A DNA stretch of 64,000 nt from Bacilli bacterium (GCA_017484205.1 JAFUTO010000033.1:1-64000); one strand, 5' to 3'; shown: positions 14,432-23,534, counted from the first letter of the stretch. The notes: a model not told the origin generated them from the sequence alone. Program-made: numbers and translations.

Positions 14432-15601
14432 TATTGAAACTACGAGGTTATTTAAAGTATGTAAGTAATAATTGCCATCATCAGATTTAACTCTAATACC
14501 TAAGCGTCTAGCTTGAGCATCACCTAAAGTAGAACAAGATCCTACCTCAAAATATTTCTTTTGTCTTGGACTCCAAGCTTCTACATCACAAGATTTAACT
14601 TTTAAATCAGCTAGGTCACCTGAACAACATTCTAATGTCCTAACAGGTATATCTAAAGATCTAAAGAATTCAACTGAATAAGACCACATTTTATTATACC
14701 AATCCATAGAATCTTCAGGTTCACATAAAACTATCATCTCTTGTTTTTCAAATTGATGAACTCTATATAGTCCTCTTTCTTCTAAACCATGAGAACCACC
14801 TTCTTTTCTAAAACAAGGTGAATATGATGTCATAGCTATAGGTAAATCACTTTTTTTAATCATTTGATTTTTAAATTTACCTATCATTGAATGTTCTGAT
14901 GTACCTATTAAATATAGATCTTCACCTTCTATTTTATACATCATAGCTTCCATTTCAGGGAATGACATAACCCCTTCTACAACATCACTATGAATCATAA
15001 ATGGTGGTATAGCGTATGTAAAACCTTTACTAATCATAAAATCTCTAGCATACGCAAGCATTGCCTCATGAAGTCTTGCAATATCTCCTAAAAGGTAATA
15101 AAATCCCTCACCACTAGTTCTTCCTGCAGCTTCTTTATCCATACCATTTAATCTATTAATTATATCTGCGTGATATGGTATTTCATAATCTGGTACTAAA
15201 GGTTCTCCATATCTTTCAATTTCTACATTTTCAGTGTCATCTTTTCCAATAGGAACACTATCATCAATGATATTAGGTATCAACATCATCTTTTCTCTTA
15301 TTTTCTTTGATAAATCTTCTTCTAATGTTTCTAATCTTTTAATGTTATCATTATAAACAGCTATTTCTTCTTTTACTTTATTGGCTTCTTCAATCTTTTT
15401 ATCACGCATTAAGGCACCAATTTCATTACTCTTACTATTCTTTAAAGCTCTTATTTGATCTCCTTCAAGTTTAGCTTCTCTAAAATCTTTATCTAATGCC
15501 TCTATTTCATCTACTAGTTTCAATTTTTCATCTTGAAATTTTTTCTTAATATTTTCTTTTACTAAATCTTTATTTTCTCTTATTAATTTTATATCTATCA
15601 T
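14363..15601 (-). pseudogene. serS: Seryl-tRNA synthetase, 3' end replaced (motif 3 lost)
   Basis: The first 385 codons encode a normal SerRS, including arm, LIGTSEHSM, motif 2 SPCFRKEGGSHGLEERGLYR and VEAWSPRQKKYFEVGS. Homology stops after LHTLNN at about 14447. It is replaced by 27 unrelated residues (LVVSICTHLKES and on), so the motif 3 arginine and the C-terminal strand are missing and the enzyme should be inactive. It follows murD2 by 14 bases and is the last gene of the T-box operon starting at 18440, whose specifier UCU codes for serine. This is therefore the native, regulated serS, disrupted by recombination or insertion of the element on its left. Confidence 0.85.
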
Positions 15602-15615
15602 ACATTTCCTCCTGT

Positions 15616-16902
15616 TTACTCACTTTTTACATATTTTTGGAAATAATTACCTTTTTCCTCAAAATTCTTAAATTTATTATAACTTGATGCGGATGGGGAA
15701 AGTAAGCAAATACTTCCTTTCTTAGTAACTTTTTTTGCTAAATTAACTGCATCTTCTAGTTCTACTATTTTATATGTATTCTTTGTTATATATGGTTCAA
15801 TCCTATATCCTGTTTCAGGCATACAAATAACATTAGATACATTGCTACTATTTATATAATCTATAAGTACCTGATAATCTATACCCCTATCTTTACCACC
15901 AGTAATTAATGTATCAACATTACCTAAGGCATCAATACAATCTATTGTAGCTTCAGGTATAGTAGCAATAGCGTCATCATAATATGTTACCCCATCATAA
16001 GTACCAACATTTTCCATACGATGAGGAAGTGGTTTGAAATTAGTAATTGCCATTATACATTTATTTATATCTAATTTTAATATTTTAGCTACATTTAAAG
16101 CCATAATAATATTCATTAGGTTATGTTTACCAATAAGGTTTCTTTTATTATTAATATCATAAATTTTTTCTTCATCAATAGTAATATAATTATCCTTAAT
16201 ATCATCTAAAGATACTGGTATTTTATGCCCTTTATATTTATCTTTCATAATAGTATCTAATTCTTTATTATCATGAGAATAAATACTATAGTCATTACTA
16301 CTTTGATATTTAAATATATTTAGTTTAGCATTATAATATTTTTCTAATGTACCAAAATGATCTAAATGTTCTTCAAATAAATTTGTTATGACACCTATAT
16401 GTGGTGAATGTTTAACATATTCTAATTGCAAAGCAGCCATCTCTATTACTAAATAACTATCTTCTTTAAATGAATCTAAATAGTCAAATATAGGAATACC
16501 TATATTACCTAATAAATAGGTATCTAATTGATTTGCTTTTAACATTTCATATATTAAAGATGTTGTTGTGCTTTTACCTTTAGATCCTGTTATACCTATA
16601 ATTGTACATTTACTATATTCTAATAATAATTCTAGTTCTGAACTAATCTTATTTTCAAATTTAGATATATCTATATCTTTTAAACTAATACCTGGACTTT
16701 TAATTATAATGTCATATTTATCCAAATTATCTAAATAGATATCACCATACACTCCATCTACATCTTGTTCTATTTTATCATGAACTTTTATATTAGTAAT
16801 ACCATGTTTAGTTAAATAGTTATATGTAGATTTACCTTCTTTACCAAATCCTAAAATACAAATACTTTTGTTTTTTAAATCTTTTATCATTTCATTATAC
16901 AT
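15616..16902 (-). CDS. murD2: Mur ligase, probably MurD2 (UDP-MurNAc-L-Ala : L-glutamate ligase)
   Basis: A 428-residue Mur ligase. It has the N-terminal nucleotide-substrate domain (LGFGKEGKSTYNYL), the ATP loop GITGSKGKSTTT (about 106), the NLFEEHLDHFGTLEKYYNAK region that positions the carbamylated Lys, and the C-terminal DDAIATIPEAT and GGKDRGIDY motifs. MurD adds glutamate to UDP-MurNAc-L-Ala in the cytoplasm. Its partner gene directly upstream is murL, overlapping by 16 bases. In organisms with MurL the cognate ligase (MurD2) uses L-Glu, and MurL then epimerises it. The assignment to MurD2 rests on this pairing. AAGGAG lies eight bases before the ATG. Confidence 0.85.
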   Translation of the reverse strand: MYNEMIKDLKNKSICILGFGKEGKSTYNYLTKHGITNIKVHDKIEQDVDGVYGDIYLDNLDKYDIIIKSPGISLKDIDISKFENKISSELELLLEYSKCTIIGITGSKGKSTTTSLIYEMLKANQLDTYLLGNIGIPIFDYLDSFKEDSYLVIEMAALQLEYVKHSPHIGVITNLFEEHLDHFGTLEKYYNAKLNIFKYQSSNDYSIYSHDNKELDTIMKDKYKGHKIPVSLDDIKDNYITIDEEKIYDINNKRNLIGKHNLMNIIMALNVAKILKLDINKCIMAITNFKPLPHRMENVGTYDGVTYYDDAIATIPEATIDCIDALGNVDTLITGGKDRGIDYQVLIDYINSSNVSNVICMPETGYRIEPYITKNTYKIVELEDAVNLAKKVTKKGSICLLSPSASSYNKFKNFEEKGNYFQKYVKSE

Positions 16903-18221
16903 TTTAAATTCTCCTTTATAATATCTTCATATTCTTTAGGAAGATTATTAATCTCATTATAATTATTTTCTAATGGTTCTTCTACCATATCATAATTATC
17001 TTTATAGTATTTTAATAAATATGGTAATTCATCTAATTTATTTATAGTTAATGATATAGCGTATCTTACTTCCTTTATAGTACCAACACATTCAAAAGGT
17101 TTTGTTTTGGCATCTCCTATTAACTCTTTGAAGATTGGAAGTAGTGATTCATCTTCGTATAAGTCTTTACCAAAAATGTCTACTAATGAATCTTTATATA
17201 ATTTTGGACTTAATACTATATATACAAATAAGCATTTAGCACACTTGCCACACCATACCCAAGGTGTTTCTTTACTACCAACATTACAACTTTTAAATAC
17301 TTTATGATATTTTTTATAATTACTAAATAATAATGATATTTGAAACTCTGATAATGGTCTTAAAAAACTAAAATATTTAATATCTATATTAAAGAATTTC
17401 TTAGTATATTCATTAAAATCATTTTCATATTCATAAGTTTTACTATATTGATGATTTATCTTTGTACCAATAACTGTACTTTCATTAGAACTATCCTCAT
17501 TAGATAAAACTATGTACTTTTTATTTGTTAAATATGCCATTAAATATGTAACAAAAGATACTAATGATGAGAATGGTGTATGACCGTTTAAATATCCTTC
17601 ATTATTTAACTCAACAATTTTTCTATCTAATATTCTTCTTATAGTAATTATCTCATCATCAGTATAACCTGCTTCATAAGCACATTTTAAATGTGTTTCT
17701 TTAGGATTTATAATAAATGGTGTATTATCCATATCTTTTAGAAGTTCCAAAGATACACAAGAGTCTTTACCACCACCTATAGGTATTAAATTACCATGAC
17801 CGTTATAGTCTACTTTGTATTCTTTTTCTACACCATTAACTTCTATATCCATAAAATCATCAATAGATATATCTATATTATTGACATAGAAAAATTCACC
17901 TAAACCATAATAATATAGTTTTTTAAAGAAAGATATTTGTTCATTATTTATATATCCTGCATTTATTATTACCTTTTTAGGACATGCACATTTCCAATAA
18001 CTTATAAGTTCTACTAAGCCAATATGAAAAATTAAGTATTTAGAAAATTCATCTATATCTTTTTTAATAACTTTCTTATCTATTTTATAACTTGGTTTAA
18101 AAGTAGTTAAACCTGGTATTTCAAAATAATAAGTTATATTTATAGATTCATTGTCTTCTTTTATTTCATATTTATCATATATAAACTCAGTATACTTATT
18201 TCTTAACTCTTCAAAATTCAT
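16887..18221 (-). CDS. murL: MurL, UDP-MurNAc-L-alanyl-L-glutamate epimerase
   Basis: A 444-residue PP-loop ATPase-fold protein with IPIGGGKDS at about 146-154. MurL-type signatures are NGHTPFSSLVSF, LSNEDSSNE, KINHQYSKTYEYE, YFSFLRPLSE, KSCNVGSK, the Cys pair in WCGKCAKCLFV and PFECVGTIKEVR. Known MurL enzymes use ATP and Mg to invert the terminal L-Glu of UDP-MurNAc-L-Ala-L-Glu to D-Glu, replacing the MurI route. It is the first gene of an operon with murD2 and the native serS. A serine T-box directly upstream controls it. Finding this pathway in a Firmicute-like genome is less usual than in Xanthomonas and some Actinobacteria. Confidence 0.88.
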   Translation of the reverse strand: MNFEELRNKYTEFIYDKYEIKEDNESINITYYFEIPGLTTFKPSYKIDKKVIKKDIDEFSKYLIFHIGLVELISYWKCACPKKVIINAGYINNEQISFFKKLYYYGLGEFFYVNNIDISIDDFMDIEVNGVEKEYKVDYNGHGNLIPIGGGKDSCVSLELLKDMDNTPFIINPKETHLKCAYEAGYTDDEIITIRRILDRKIVELNNEGYLNGHTPFSSLVSFVTYLMAYLTNKKYIVLSNEDSSNESTVIGTKINHQYSKTYEYENDFNEYTKKFFNIDIKYFSFLRPLSEFQISLLFSNYKKYHKVFKSCNVGSKETPWVWCGKCAKCLFVYIVLSPKLYKDSLVDIFGKDLYEDESLLPIFKELIGDAKTKPFECVGTIKEVRYAISLTINKLDELPYLLKYYKDNYDMVEEPLENNYNEINNLPKEYEDIIKENLKCIMK

Positions 18222-18224
18222 AAT

Positions 18225-18440
18225 ATCCCTCCTATACTATTATATGAAAAGAAGGCTATTTATAGGAGTATATAAAATACGGTACCATCCTAACAATAGC
18301 CTTAATTTTGATAACGGTCATCCCGTGATTTATTAAATCCTCTCCAAAGTAGATTCATAAATACTATATATTAGTTTCCATCAACCACTAACTTTCTATA
18401 ATACTCATATTTATTACTATTCTTCTTCATCAATTTCTAA
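18225..18440 (-). promoter_or_regulatory. T-box riboswitch, serine specifier (UCU)
   Basis: A leader before murL with T-box hallmarks. The promoter has -35 TTGACT (18473-18468) and -10 TAAAAT (18450-18445). The stem I distal part reads AGAAAGTTAGTGGTTGATGG; the specifier context is GAATCTACTTTGG with UCU at 18353-18351. The T-box bulge AGGATGGTACCGTA is at 18291-18278, and a terminator pairs AAGGCTATT with AATAGCCTT (18303-18295 with 18260-18252). Uncharged tRNA-Ser should favour the antiterminator and raise transcription of murL-murD2-serS. Confidence 0.87.
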
Positions 18441-18479
18441 TATTATTTTACTATTTTAACTGTTATAAGTCAATGTTTG

Positions 18480-19838
18480 TTATTTTAGAGTTTTCACTTT
18501 TTCAGAAGTAATTATAGGATTATCTAATCGATAATTAATTCTTTTAATATATTCATATCTCATATCTTTTAATATTGCCTCTGCAACTAAGAAAGATACC
18601 TCTCTTTGATTTTTATTGGTTGTATCAAATGAATGAATATTTAATTCATCTTTTAATAAATTTGTCATATTGTTAAGTGCTTCATTATACTCATCAACAT
18701 TTTTTTCATTTAGAAAATGTCTTGGTTTCAATGAAAGATTAGCCTTATAATCTCTTTTTATGGCTTCTTTACTACCTACATAAGTAGATATAATAGTATG
18801 AATTCCTTCTTTTATGATAGGAATATATATATCTTTATATGTTTCATAATTTTCATCACTAATACCATTTTCAGTATGTAATCTATCTATCCATACCAAT
18901 CTATCAAATAATGACCTATCTATTAAGATAACATCTGGATTACTACTTACTGCTTTAGTTAACTGTTTAAATACATGTATAGGAATTATACTATTAATGA
19001 CATCTTTTGGTTCATCTTTTATAGAAGGATATAATCCTTCTTTGTATTCTTTAGATGTTGTAAATTCTTCCAATAAAGTAACCTTCATTCCACTTTTCTT
19101 AAAGAAATCATATAAATTATTTATAAGTGTAGTCTTACCTGTTCTAGGTGTACCTGTAAATTCTATAACATAAGGTGTGGTATCAAAAGTATTTTTAAGC
19201 TTATATATTTCTTTGCTCATAGAATCTAACTTTTTTAATTCTTTATATTCTTCTTCTCCAATTATTTCATTTTTTAAATAATCATTTTCTTTTTTATAGA
19301 AAACACTATCGATTAATTCTTTCAATTCTTTAAACATTGGTAAATTAGAATCTTCATTTGTAATTAAACTATTATATATACTTTCATAATACCATTTTTG
19401 CTTATCTTCGCCTCTTTTGAATGCACCAAAATCATATTCACCTTTTTTATCAAATAGTATCATGAGATCTTCTAAATTACTTATTTTATCTGCACATACA
19501 ACTGCTTTATGTCTTAAATCTAATGATTTAATTCCTTCTATAGTATGGAGTTTTCTTTCTTCCCAAGATAAACTCTTATCAGGTTCTGATGCACCCAATA
19601 CTAAACTAGCAACATCATCACCAAATTTGCCTTCTATATCTTGAATAGTATAAGATGTATCTTCAACTACATCGTGAAGATATCCTGCCGCGATAACATT
19701 ATCATCAAAACCATATTTTTCTATTATATGTCCTACGTTAATAGGATGAATAATCATTGGTTTATCAGGTTCTGTCTTCCTTTTTTGTCCTTCATGTGCC
19801 TCTATAGCATAGTTAAGTGCTTCCGCTTTAATATTCAT
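18480..19838 (-). CDS. HD-domain hydrolase fused to a P-loop kinase
   Basis: A 452-residue two-domain protein. Residues 1-190 are an HD phosphohydrolase of the SpoT-like type: HPINVGHI, the metal-binding HDVVEDT at 55-61 and ADKISNLEDL. Residues from about 215 on form a P-loop kinase or ATPase with Walker A GTPRTGKTT, ILIDRSLFDR as a DRS-type motif and a helical lid (KRDYKANLSLKPRHF). Neither a (p)ppGpp synthetase nor a TGS domain is present. The combination suggests nucleotide turnover or salvage, perhaps removal and transfer of phosphate on small nucleotides. Its kinase half resembles the protein at 46919-47668 (GLPRTGKS). The substrate is unknown. Confidence 0.8.
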   Translation of the reverse strand: MNIKAEALNYAIEAHEGQKRKTEPDKPMIIHPINVGHIIEKYGFDDNVIAAGYLHDVVEDTSYTIQDIEGKFGDDVASLVLGASEPDKSLSWEERKLHTIEGIKSLDLRHKAVVCADKISNLEDLMILFDKKGEYDFGAFKRGEDKQKWYYESIYNSLITNEDSNLPMFKELKELIDSVFYKKENDYLKNEIIGEEEYKELKKLDSMSKEIYKLKNTFDTTPYVIEFTGTPRTGKTTLINNLYDFFKKSGMKVTLLEEFTTSKEYKEGLYPSIKDEPKDVINSIIPIHVFKQLTKAVSSNPDVILIDRSLFDRLVWIDRLHTENGISDENYETYKDIYIPIIKEGIHTIISTYVGSKEAIKRDYKANLSLKPRHFLNEKNVDEYNEALNNMTNLLKDELNIHSFDTTNKNQREVSFLVAEAILKDMRYEYIKRINYRLDNPIITSEKVKTLK

Positions 19839-19851
19839 AAAAACCTCCCTG

Positions 19852-20670
19852 TTATATTATATTTATTTTAATATTTAAATCTCTATATTGTTTTTTTAAA
19901 CTACCCTCTAGATAACGAACTATTTCATTAGCCATTCTTAAAGTTAAATTTTTGTCTAAAACAATATCACATTTAGCTTCATAATATGGTCCATATTTTT
20001 GAAGTGTAACATCTTTTATTGCAATAACATTTCTATTATTACTTATAAATGTTTTTATACCATTTATATATTCTTCGTTTTCTACTCTCTTACCAAAAAT
20101 ATCGCTAAGTTCTCTACTTATAATAACAAAACCAGTATAAATTACAAATAAAGATACTATAATAGATGTTACCATATCAGCATATTTAAAATATTCAAAT
20201 GTATCACTTAATGTCATTAATATCAAACCTATAAATACAATAATAGAACTAATAACATCTGAATTACTTTGTTTAGCATCACTAACTAATATTGTATTTT
20301 TATAAAGTAATCCTTTTTCCATTAAATATGCGGATAAAATATATTTAAATACTATTGTAAGTAATGATATTCCAAGTAAAATTGTTTTAGGCATAACTAC
20401 ACCTCTATTAATAGAGATAGAGATAAATGATAAACCTAATATCAAAACAATCATACCTAATAATATGTTTATTAAATGTTTAGCATTATCATTTTTATTA
20501 AATCTTGTATTGGAAATCGTTATAAGTTCCAATGACTGGTCTGCAAATGTATGCACACCATCTACAATAAGGCTCATTGATTTACCAACAAATCCTGCAA
20601 TTATTTTTATCATGGATAAAAAAGTATTACCCATAAAACTTACAAATACTGTATATGTTAATTTATTCAT
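19852..20670 (-). CDS. Cation diffusion facilitator (CDF) family transporter
   Basis: A 272-residue membrane protein with about six hydrophobic segments and a cytoplasmic C-terminal ferredoxin-like domain. The first metal motif is VDGVHTFADQ in TM2. The second, in TM5, reads SDAKQSNSD where the usual His (or Asn/Asp) is replaced by Gln, so metal choice may be atypical. Family members export Zn, Mn, Fe or Co using the proton gradient. The ATG at 20670 immediately follows the polA stop and has GAGGCG upstream, so it probably forms an operon with polA. Confidence 0.87.
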   Translation of the reverse strand: MNKLTYTVFVSFMGNTFLSMIKIIAGFVGKSMSLIVDGVHTFADQSLELITISNTRFNKNDNAKHLINILLGMIVLILGLSFISISINRGVVMPKTILLGISLLTIVFKYILSAYLMEKGLLYKNTILVSDAKQSNSDVISSIIVFIGLILMTLSDTFEYFKYADMVTSIIVSLFVIYTGFVIISRELSDIFGKRVENEEYINGIKTFISNNRNVIAIKDVTLQKYGPYYEAKCDIVLDKNLTLRMANEIVRYLEGSLKKQYRDLNIKINII

Positions 20671-20671
20671 A

Positions 20672-23260
20672 TTACTTCGCCTCATACCAATTTATACCAC
20701 TTTCAATATCAACTTTTAGTGGTACGCTGAAATCTACGACACTTTCCATAGATTCTTTTATAATTTTTGTTAATATATCTTTTTCACTTTCTAGTACATC
20801 AAATATTAATTCATCATGTACTTGTAAAATCATTTTACTTTTTAAATTATTTTCTTTTATTTTTTGATGTGCGACTACCATTGCTTTTTTAATTATATCA
20901 GCAGATGTACCTTGAATTGGAGTATTCAAAGCCATTCTTTCGCCCATTTTTCTAATCATATAATTCTTATTTTCTAACTCTGGAATATTTCTAATTCTTC
21001 CAAATAAAGTTTTTACATAACCATTTTTATGTGCAAAAGAGATAGTATCTTCCATATATTTATTAATTTCTGGATATGTATTCATATAATTAGCAATAAA
21101 TTCTTTTGCTTCCTTATTAGTTATTCCTATATTCTCAGCAAGACCATATTCACTTATACCATAAATAATACCAAAATTGACAGCTTTAGCCATTCTTCTC
21201 ATATCTTTAGTTACATCACTTTCTTTAACTTTAAAAATATCTGAAGCTGTTTTTGTATGAATATCTTTATCTTCTTTGAATGCTTTGATTAAACCTTCAA
21301 TATTAGCTATATGAGATAAAATTCTAAGTTCTACTTGTGAATAATCACTACTCATTATAATGGAGTTATCACTTGGTATAAATGCTTTTCTAATCATTTT
21401 TCCTTCAGGATACCTTATAGGAATATTTTGAAGATTCGGTTCTATGCTAGAAAGTCTACCTGTCCTAGTCATTGTTTGAGTATATATTGTATGTATTTTA
21501 TTATCTATTATTGTTTCTTTTAAACCTACAATATATGTACTATATAATTTAGAATAAATACGATATTCCATTATTAAATCAACAACGGGATGTAATCCTT
21601 TTAATTTTTCTAAGACTTCAGCTGATGTAGAATAACCATTTTTACCTTTTTTAGATCCATGAGGTAAATTAAGTTCTTCAAAAAGCAATACTCCTAATTG
21701 CATAGGACTAGCTAAATTAAATTCATATCCTGCTATTTCAAATATCTTTTTAGATACTTCATCAACTTTAGATTTAATTACATTACCCATTTCATCTAAT
21801 GTTTTTATATCAATATGTACACCTGTATATTCCATATCGCCCAATACTGTAGCTAAAGGAATTTCTATATCATTAAATAATGATGTCATTTCTTTTTCTT
21901 TTAGTTCATTTGTAAATCTTTCTTTTGTATCATATATAAATCTAGCTTTAATACATGCATTATAAGCAATAACATCAGATGTTGGTTCAGATAGTTTATT
22001 CCCTTTTCCATATACATTTTCATAAAAAGGTATTTCATCGCCTAATGATGTAGCTAAATAAGCAATATCCATTTTAGTGTTATATTCTAGTAAATCAGCA
22101 GCTATCATTGTGTCAAAAGCGACATTTGATATATCAATACCTTGCCATTTTAAAGCTACATACATCTTTTTTAAATCATAAGTATATTTAATATTTTCCT
22201 TTAAAAATTTAGGATTTTCTTTTAATATATCAAATGGAATATATGCCATTATATCTTTGTTATATATACCCATACCTAATACTTTTGCTGTATGATAATT
22301 AGTACCTAATATCTCTAGATAACAAGCAACATCACCTTTTATATTTAATTCATTTATATTTTTTATAGTTACTATATCTAAAGGTTTTTTTGTTACTTCT
22401 ACTTTATCTTTTTTTAAGAATGAGAAAAATTCTAAATCTTCATATAATTTATTTAATTTCTCATGGTCTGTTTTCTTATAAACTAAATCATTTATATTTA
22501 TATCCATAGGCACACTTTTATATATAGTAGCTAGGTCATAAGACATATAAGCTGCTTCTTTATCATTAACTAATTTATCATGAGTAGCACCTTTAATTTT
22601 ATCTATATTTTCATAGATTCCATCTAATGATTTATATTCTTGTAATAATTTTAAAGCGCCCTTTTCGCCTATTCCTTTAACACCCGGTATATTATCTGAT
22701 GGGTCACCCATCAAAGCCTTTAAATCTATTATGTTTATAGGTTCTATTCCATATTCCTCTTTAAATGAATCTCTATTATATCTAATATAATCTTTTTGCT
22801 TCAATAATTTTATATCTATATCATTACTTATTAGTTGTAATAAATCTTTGTCACTACTGATAATTGTACCTATAAAATCAGGATCTTTATCACAGTAAGA
22901 AGCAAATGTACCAATAATATCATCTGCTTCATAATTATCTATTTCATAATATTTAATTCCCATATAAGTAAGTAATTCTTTAGCTATTGGAAATTGTACT
23001 TTTAACTCATCAGGAGTTTCAGATCTACCACCTTTATAATCTGCATACTTTTCATGTCTAAAAGTTTTCCCTTTATCAAACGCGACTAATATATATGTTG
23101 GTTTTTCTTCTAATATAATTTTATTCATCATATTAGTAAAGCCAAACAAAGCATTTGTAGGTAATCCCTTACTATTTTTCATAAAATTACCATTGTAAGC
23201 TGTTGCATAGTAACTTCTAAATAATAAGTTATTTCCATCTACTAGAATTATTTTATTCAT
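20672..23260 (-). CDS. polA: DNA polymerase I
   Basis: An 862-residue polymerase with the usual order. The N-terminal 5' nuclease (1-290) shows VDGNNLLFRSYYA, DNYEADDIIG, GDPSDNIPGVKGIG. The middle is a degenerate 3'-5' exonuclease domain (about 305-470) in which the catalytic DxE is missing, as in Bacillus Pol I. The polymerase domain has motif A DYSQVELRILSH, motif B RRMAKAVNFGIIYG and motif C QVHDELIFD. It fills gaps in excision repair and removes RNA primers. A good promoter lies upstream (-35 TTTACA 23311-23306, -10 TATAAT 23288-23283, spacer 17). GGTGATAGT before the ATG supports the start. Confidence 0.97.
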   Translation of the reverse strand: MNKIILVDGNNLLFRSYYATAYNGNFMKNSKGLPTNALFGFTNMMNKIILEEKPTYILVAFDKGKTFRHEKYADYKGGRSETPDELKVQFPIAKELLTYMGIKYYEIDNYEADDIIGTFASYCDKDPDFIGTIISSDKDLLQLISNDIDIKLLKQKDYIRYNRDSFKEEYGIEPINIIDLKALMGDPSDNIPGVKGIGEKGALKLLQEYKSLDGIYENIDKIKGATHDKLVNDKEAAYMSYDLATIYKSVPMDININDLVYKKTDHEKLNKLYEDLEFFSFLKKDKVEVTKKPLDIVTIKNINELNIKGDVACYLEILGTNYHTAKVLGMGIYNKDIMAYIPFDILKENPKFLKENIKYTYDLKKMYVALKWQGIDISNVAFDTMIAADLLEYNTKMDIAYLATSLGDEIPFYENVYGKGNKLSEPTSDVIAYNACIKARFIYDTKERFTNELKEKEMTSLFNDIEIPLATVLGDMEYTGVHIDIKTLDEMGNVIKSKVDEVSKKIFEIAGYEFNLASPMQLGVLLFEELNLPHGSKKGKNGYSTSAEVLEKLKGLHPVVDLIMEYRIYSKLYSTYIVGLKETIIDNKIHTIYTQTMTRTGRLSSIEPNLQNIPIRYPEGKMIRKAFIPSDNSIIMSSDYSQVELRILSHIANIEGLIKAFKEDKDIHTKTASDIFKVKESDVTKDMRRMAKAVNFGIIYGISEYGLAENIGITNKEAKEFIANYMNTYPEINKYMEDTISFAHKNGYVKTLFGRIRNIPELENKNYMIRKMGERMALNTPIQGTSADIIKKAMVVAHQKIKENNLKSKMILQVHDELIFDVLESEKDILTKIIKESMESVVDFSVPLKVDIESGINWYEAK

Positions 23261-23282
23261 ACTATCACCATTTTCTATATTT

Positions 23283-23311
23283 ATTATATAGAAATATTAT
23301 TTTTTTGTAAA
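23283..23311 (-). promoter_or_regulatory. polA promoter
   Basis: Minus-strand -35 TTTACA and consensus -10 TATAAT separated by 17 bases, 23-28 bases before the polA start. Confidence 0.7.
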
Positions 23312-23321
23312 GAATAGTACA

Positions 23322-23353
23322 CAAAAAAGAAATAGTATCTTTTTTACTATTTC
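23322..23353 (-). terminator. Terminator between the small toxin locus and polA
   Basis: On the minus strand GAAATAGTA and TACTATTTC form a perfect 9 bp stem (23353-23345 with 23337-23329), followed by CTTTTTTG. It would stop antisense transcription crossing the toxin gene from reaching polA. Confidence 0.75.
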
Positions 23354-23356
23354 ATA

Positions 23357-23385
23357 TTTACTAGAAACTATGTTCGTCCTATAAT
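23357..23385 (+). promoter_or_regulatory. Promoter of the small hydrophobic peptide RNA
   Basis: -35 TTTACT (23357-23362) and consensus -10 TATAAT (23380-23385), spacer 17. Transcription should start near 23392, giving a leader of about 54 bases. Confidence 0.72.
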
Positions 23386-23445
23386 TGTATAGGAATACTT
23401 AATAGTTGGGTGATGCCTCCAATCTAGCGAAAGGAGGTGATCTTA

Positions 23446-23529
23446 ATGAATAAGAAAGATTTTTTAATCTTTTCTCTACTCATTATTATCATTTTACTAG
23501 TTATACTACTTTTTGTAGTTTTAATATAG
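23446..23529 (+). CDS. 27-residue hydrophobic peptide, candidate type I toxin
   Basis: ATG at 23446 follows AAAGGAGGTGATCTTA, a near-perfect ribosome site. The peptide begins MNKKDFLIF and is then entirely hydrophobic (Leu, Ile, Val, Phe) to the stop: one membrane-spanning helix. In the RNA, CCTCC at 23416-23420 can pair with the ribosome site GGAGG (23433-23437). GTTGGGTGATGCCT near the 5' end (23405-23418) matches the complement of 23573-23586 at 13 of 14 bases, so the 5' and 3' ends can pair. Folded, poorly translated mRNAs for short membrane peptides are typical of type I toxin-antitoxin systems. I recognise no named family. Confidence 0.7.
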   Translation: MNKKDFLIFSLLIIIILLVILLFVVLI

Positions 23530-23534
23530 AAAAC

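Noticed and set aside
14412-14440. CRISPR-like repeat near the serS breakpoint
   Set aside because: The sequence has a CRISPR-repeat flavour (GTTTCAAT), but there is a single copy and no spacers or cas genes.
12935-15601. Recent tandem duplication of serS
   Set aside because: The two proteins differ at about a quarter of positions, including the whole coiled-coil arm, which is too much for a recent duplication.
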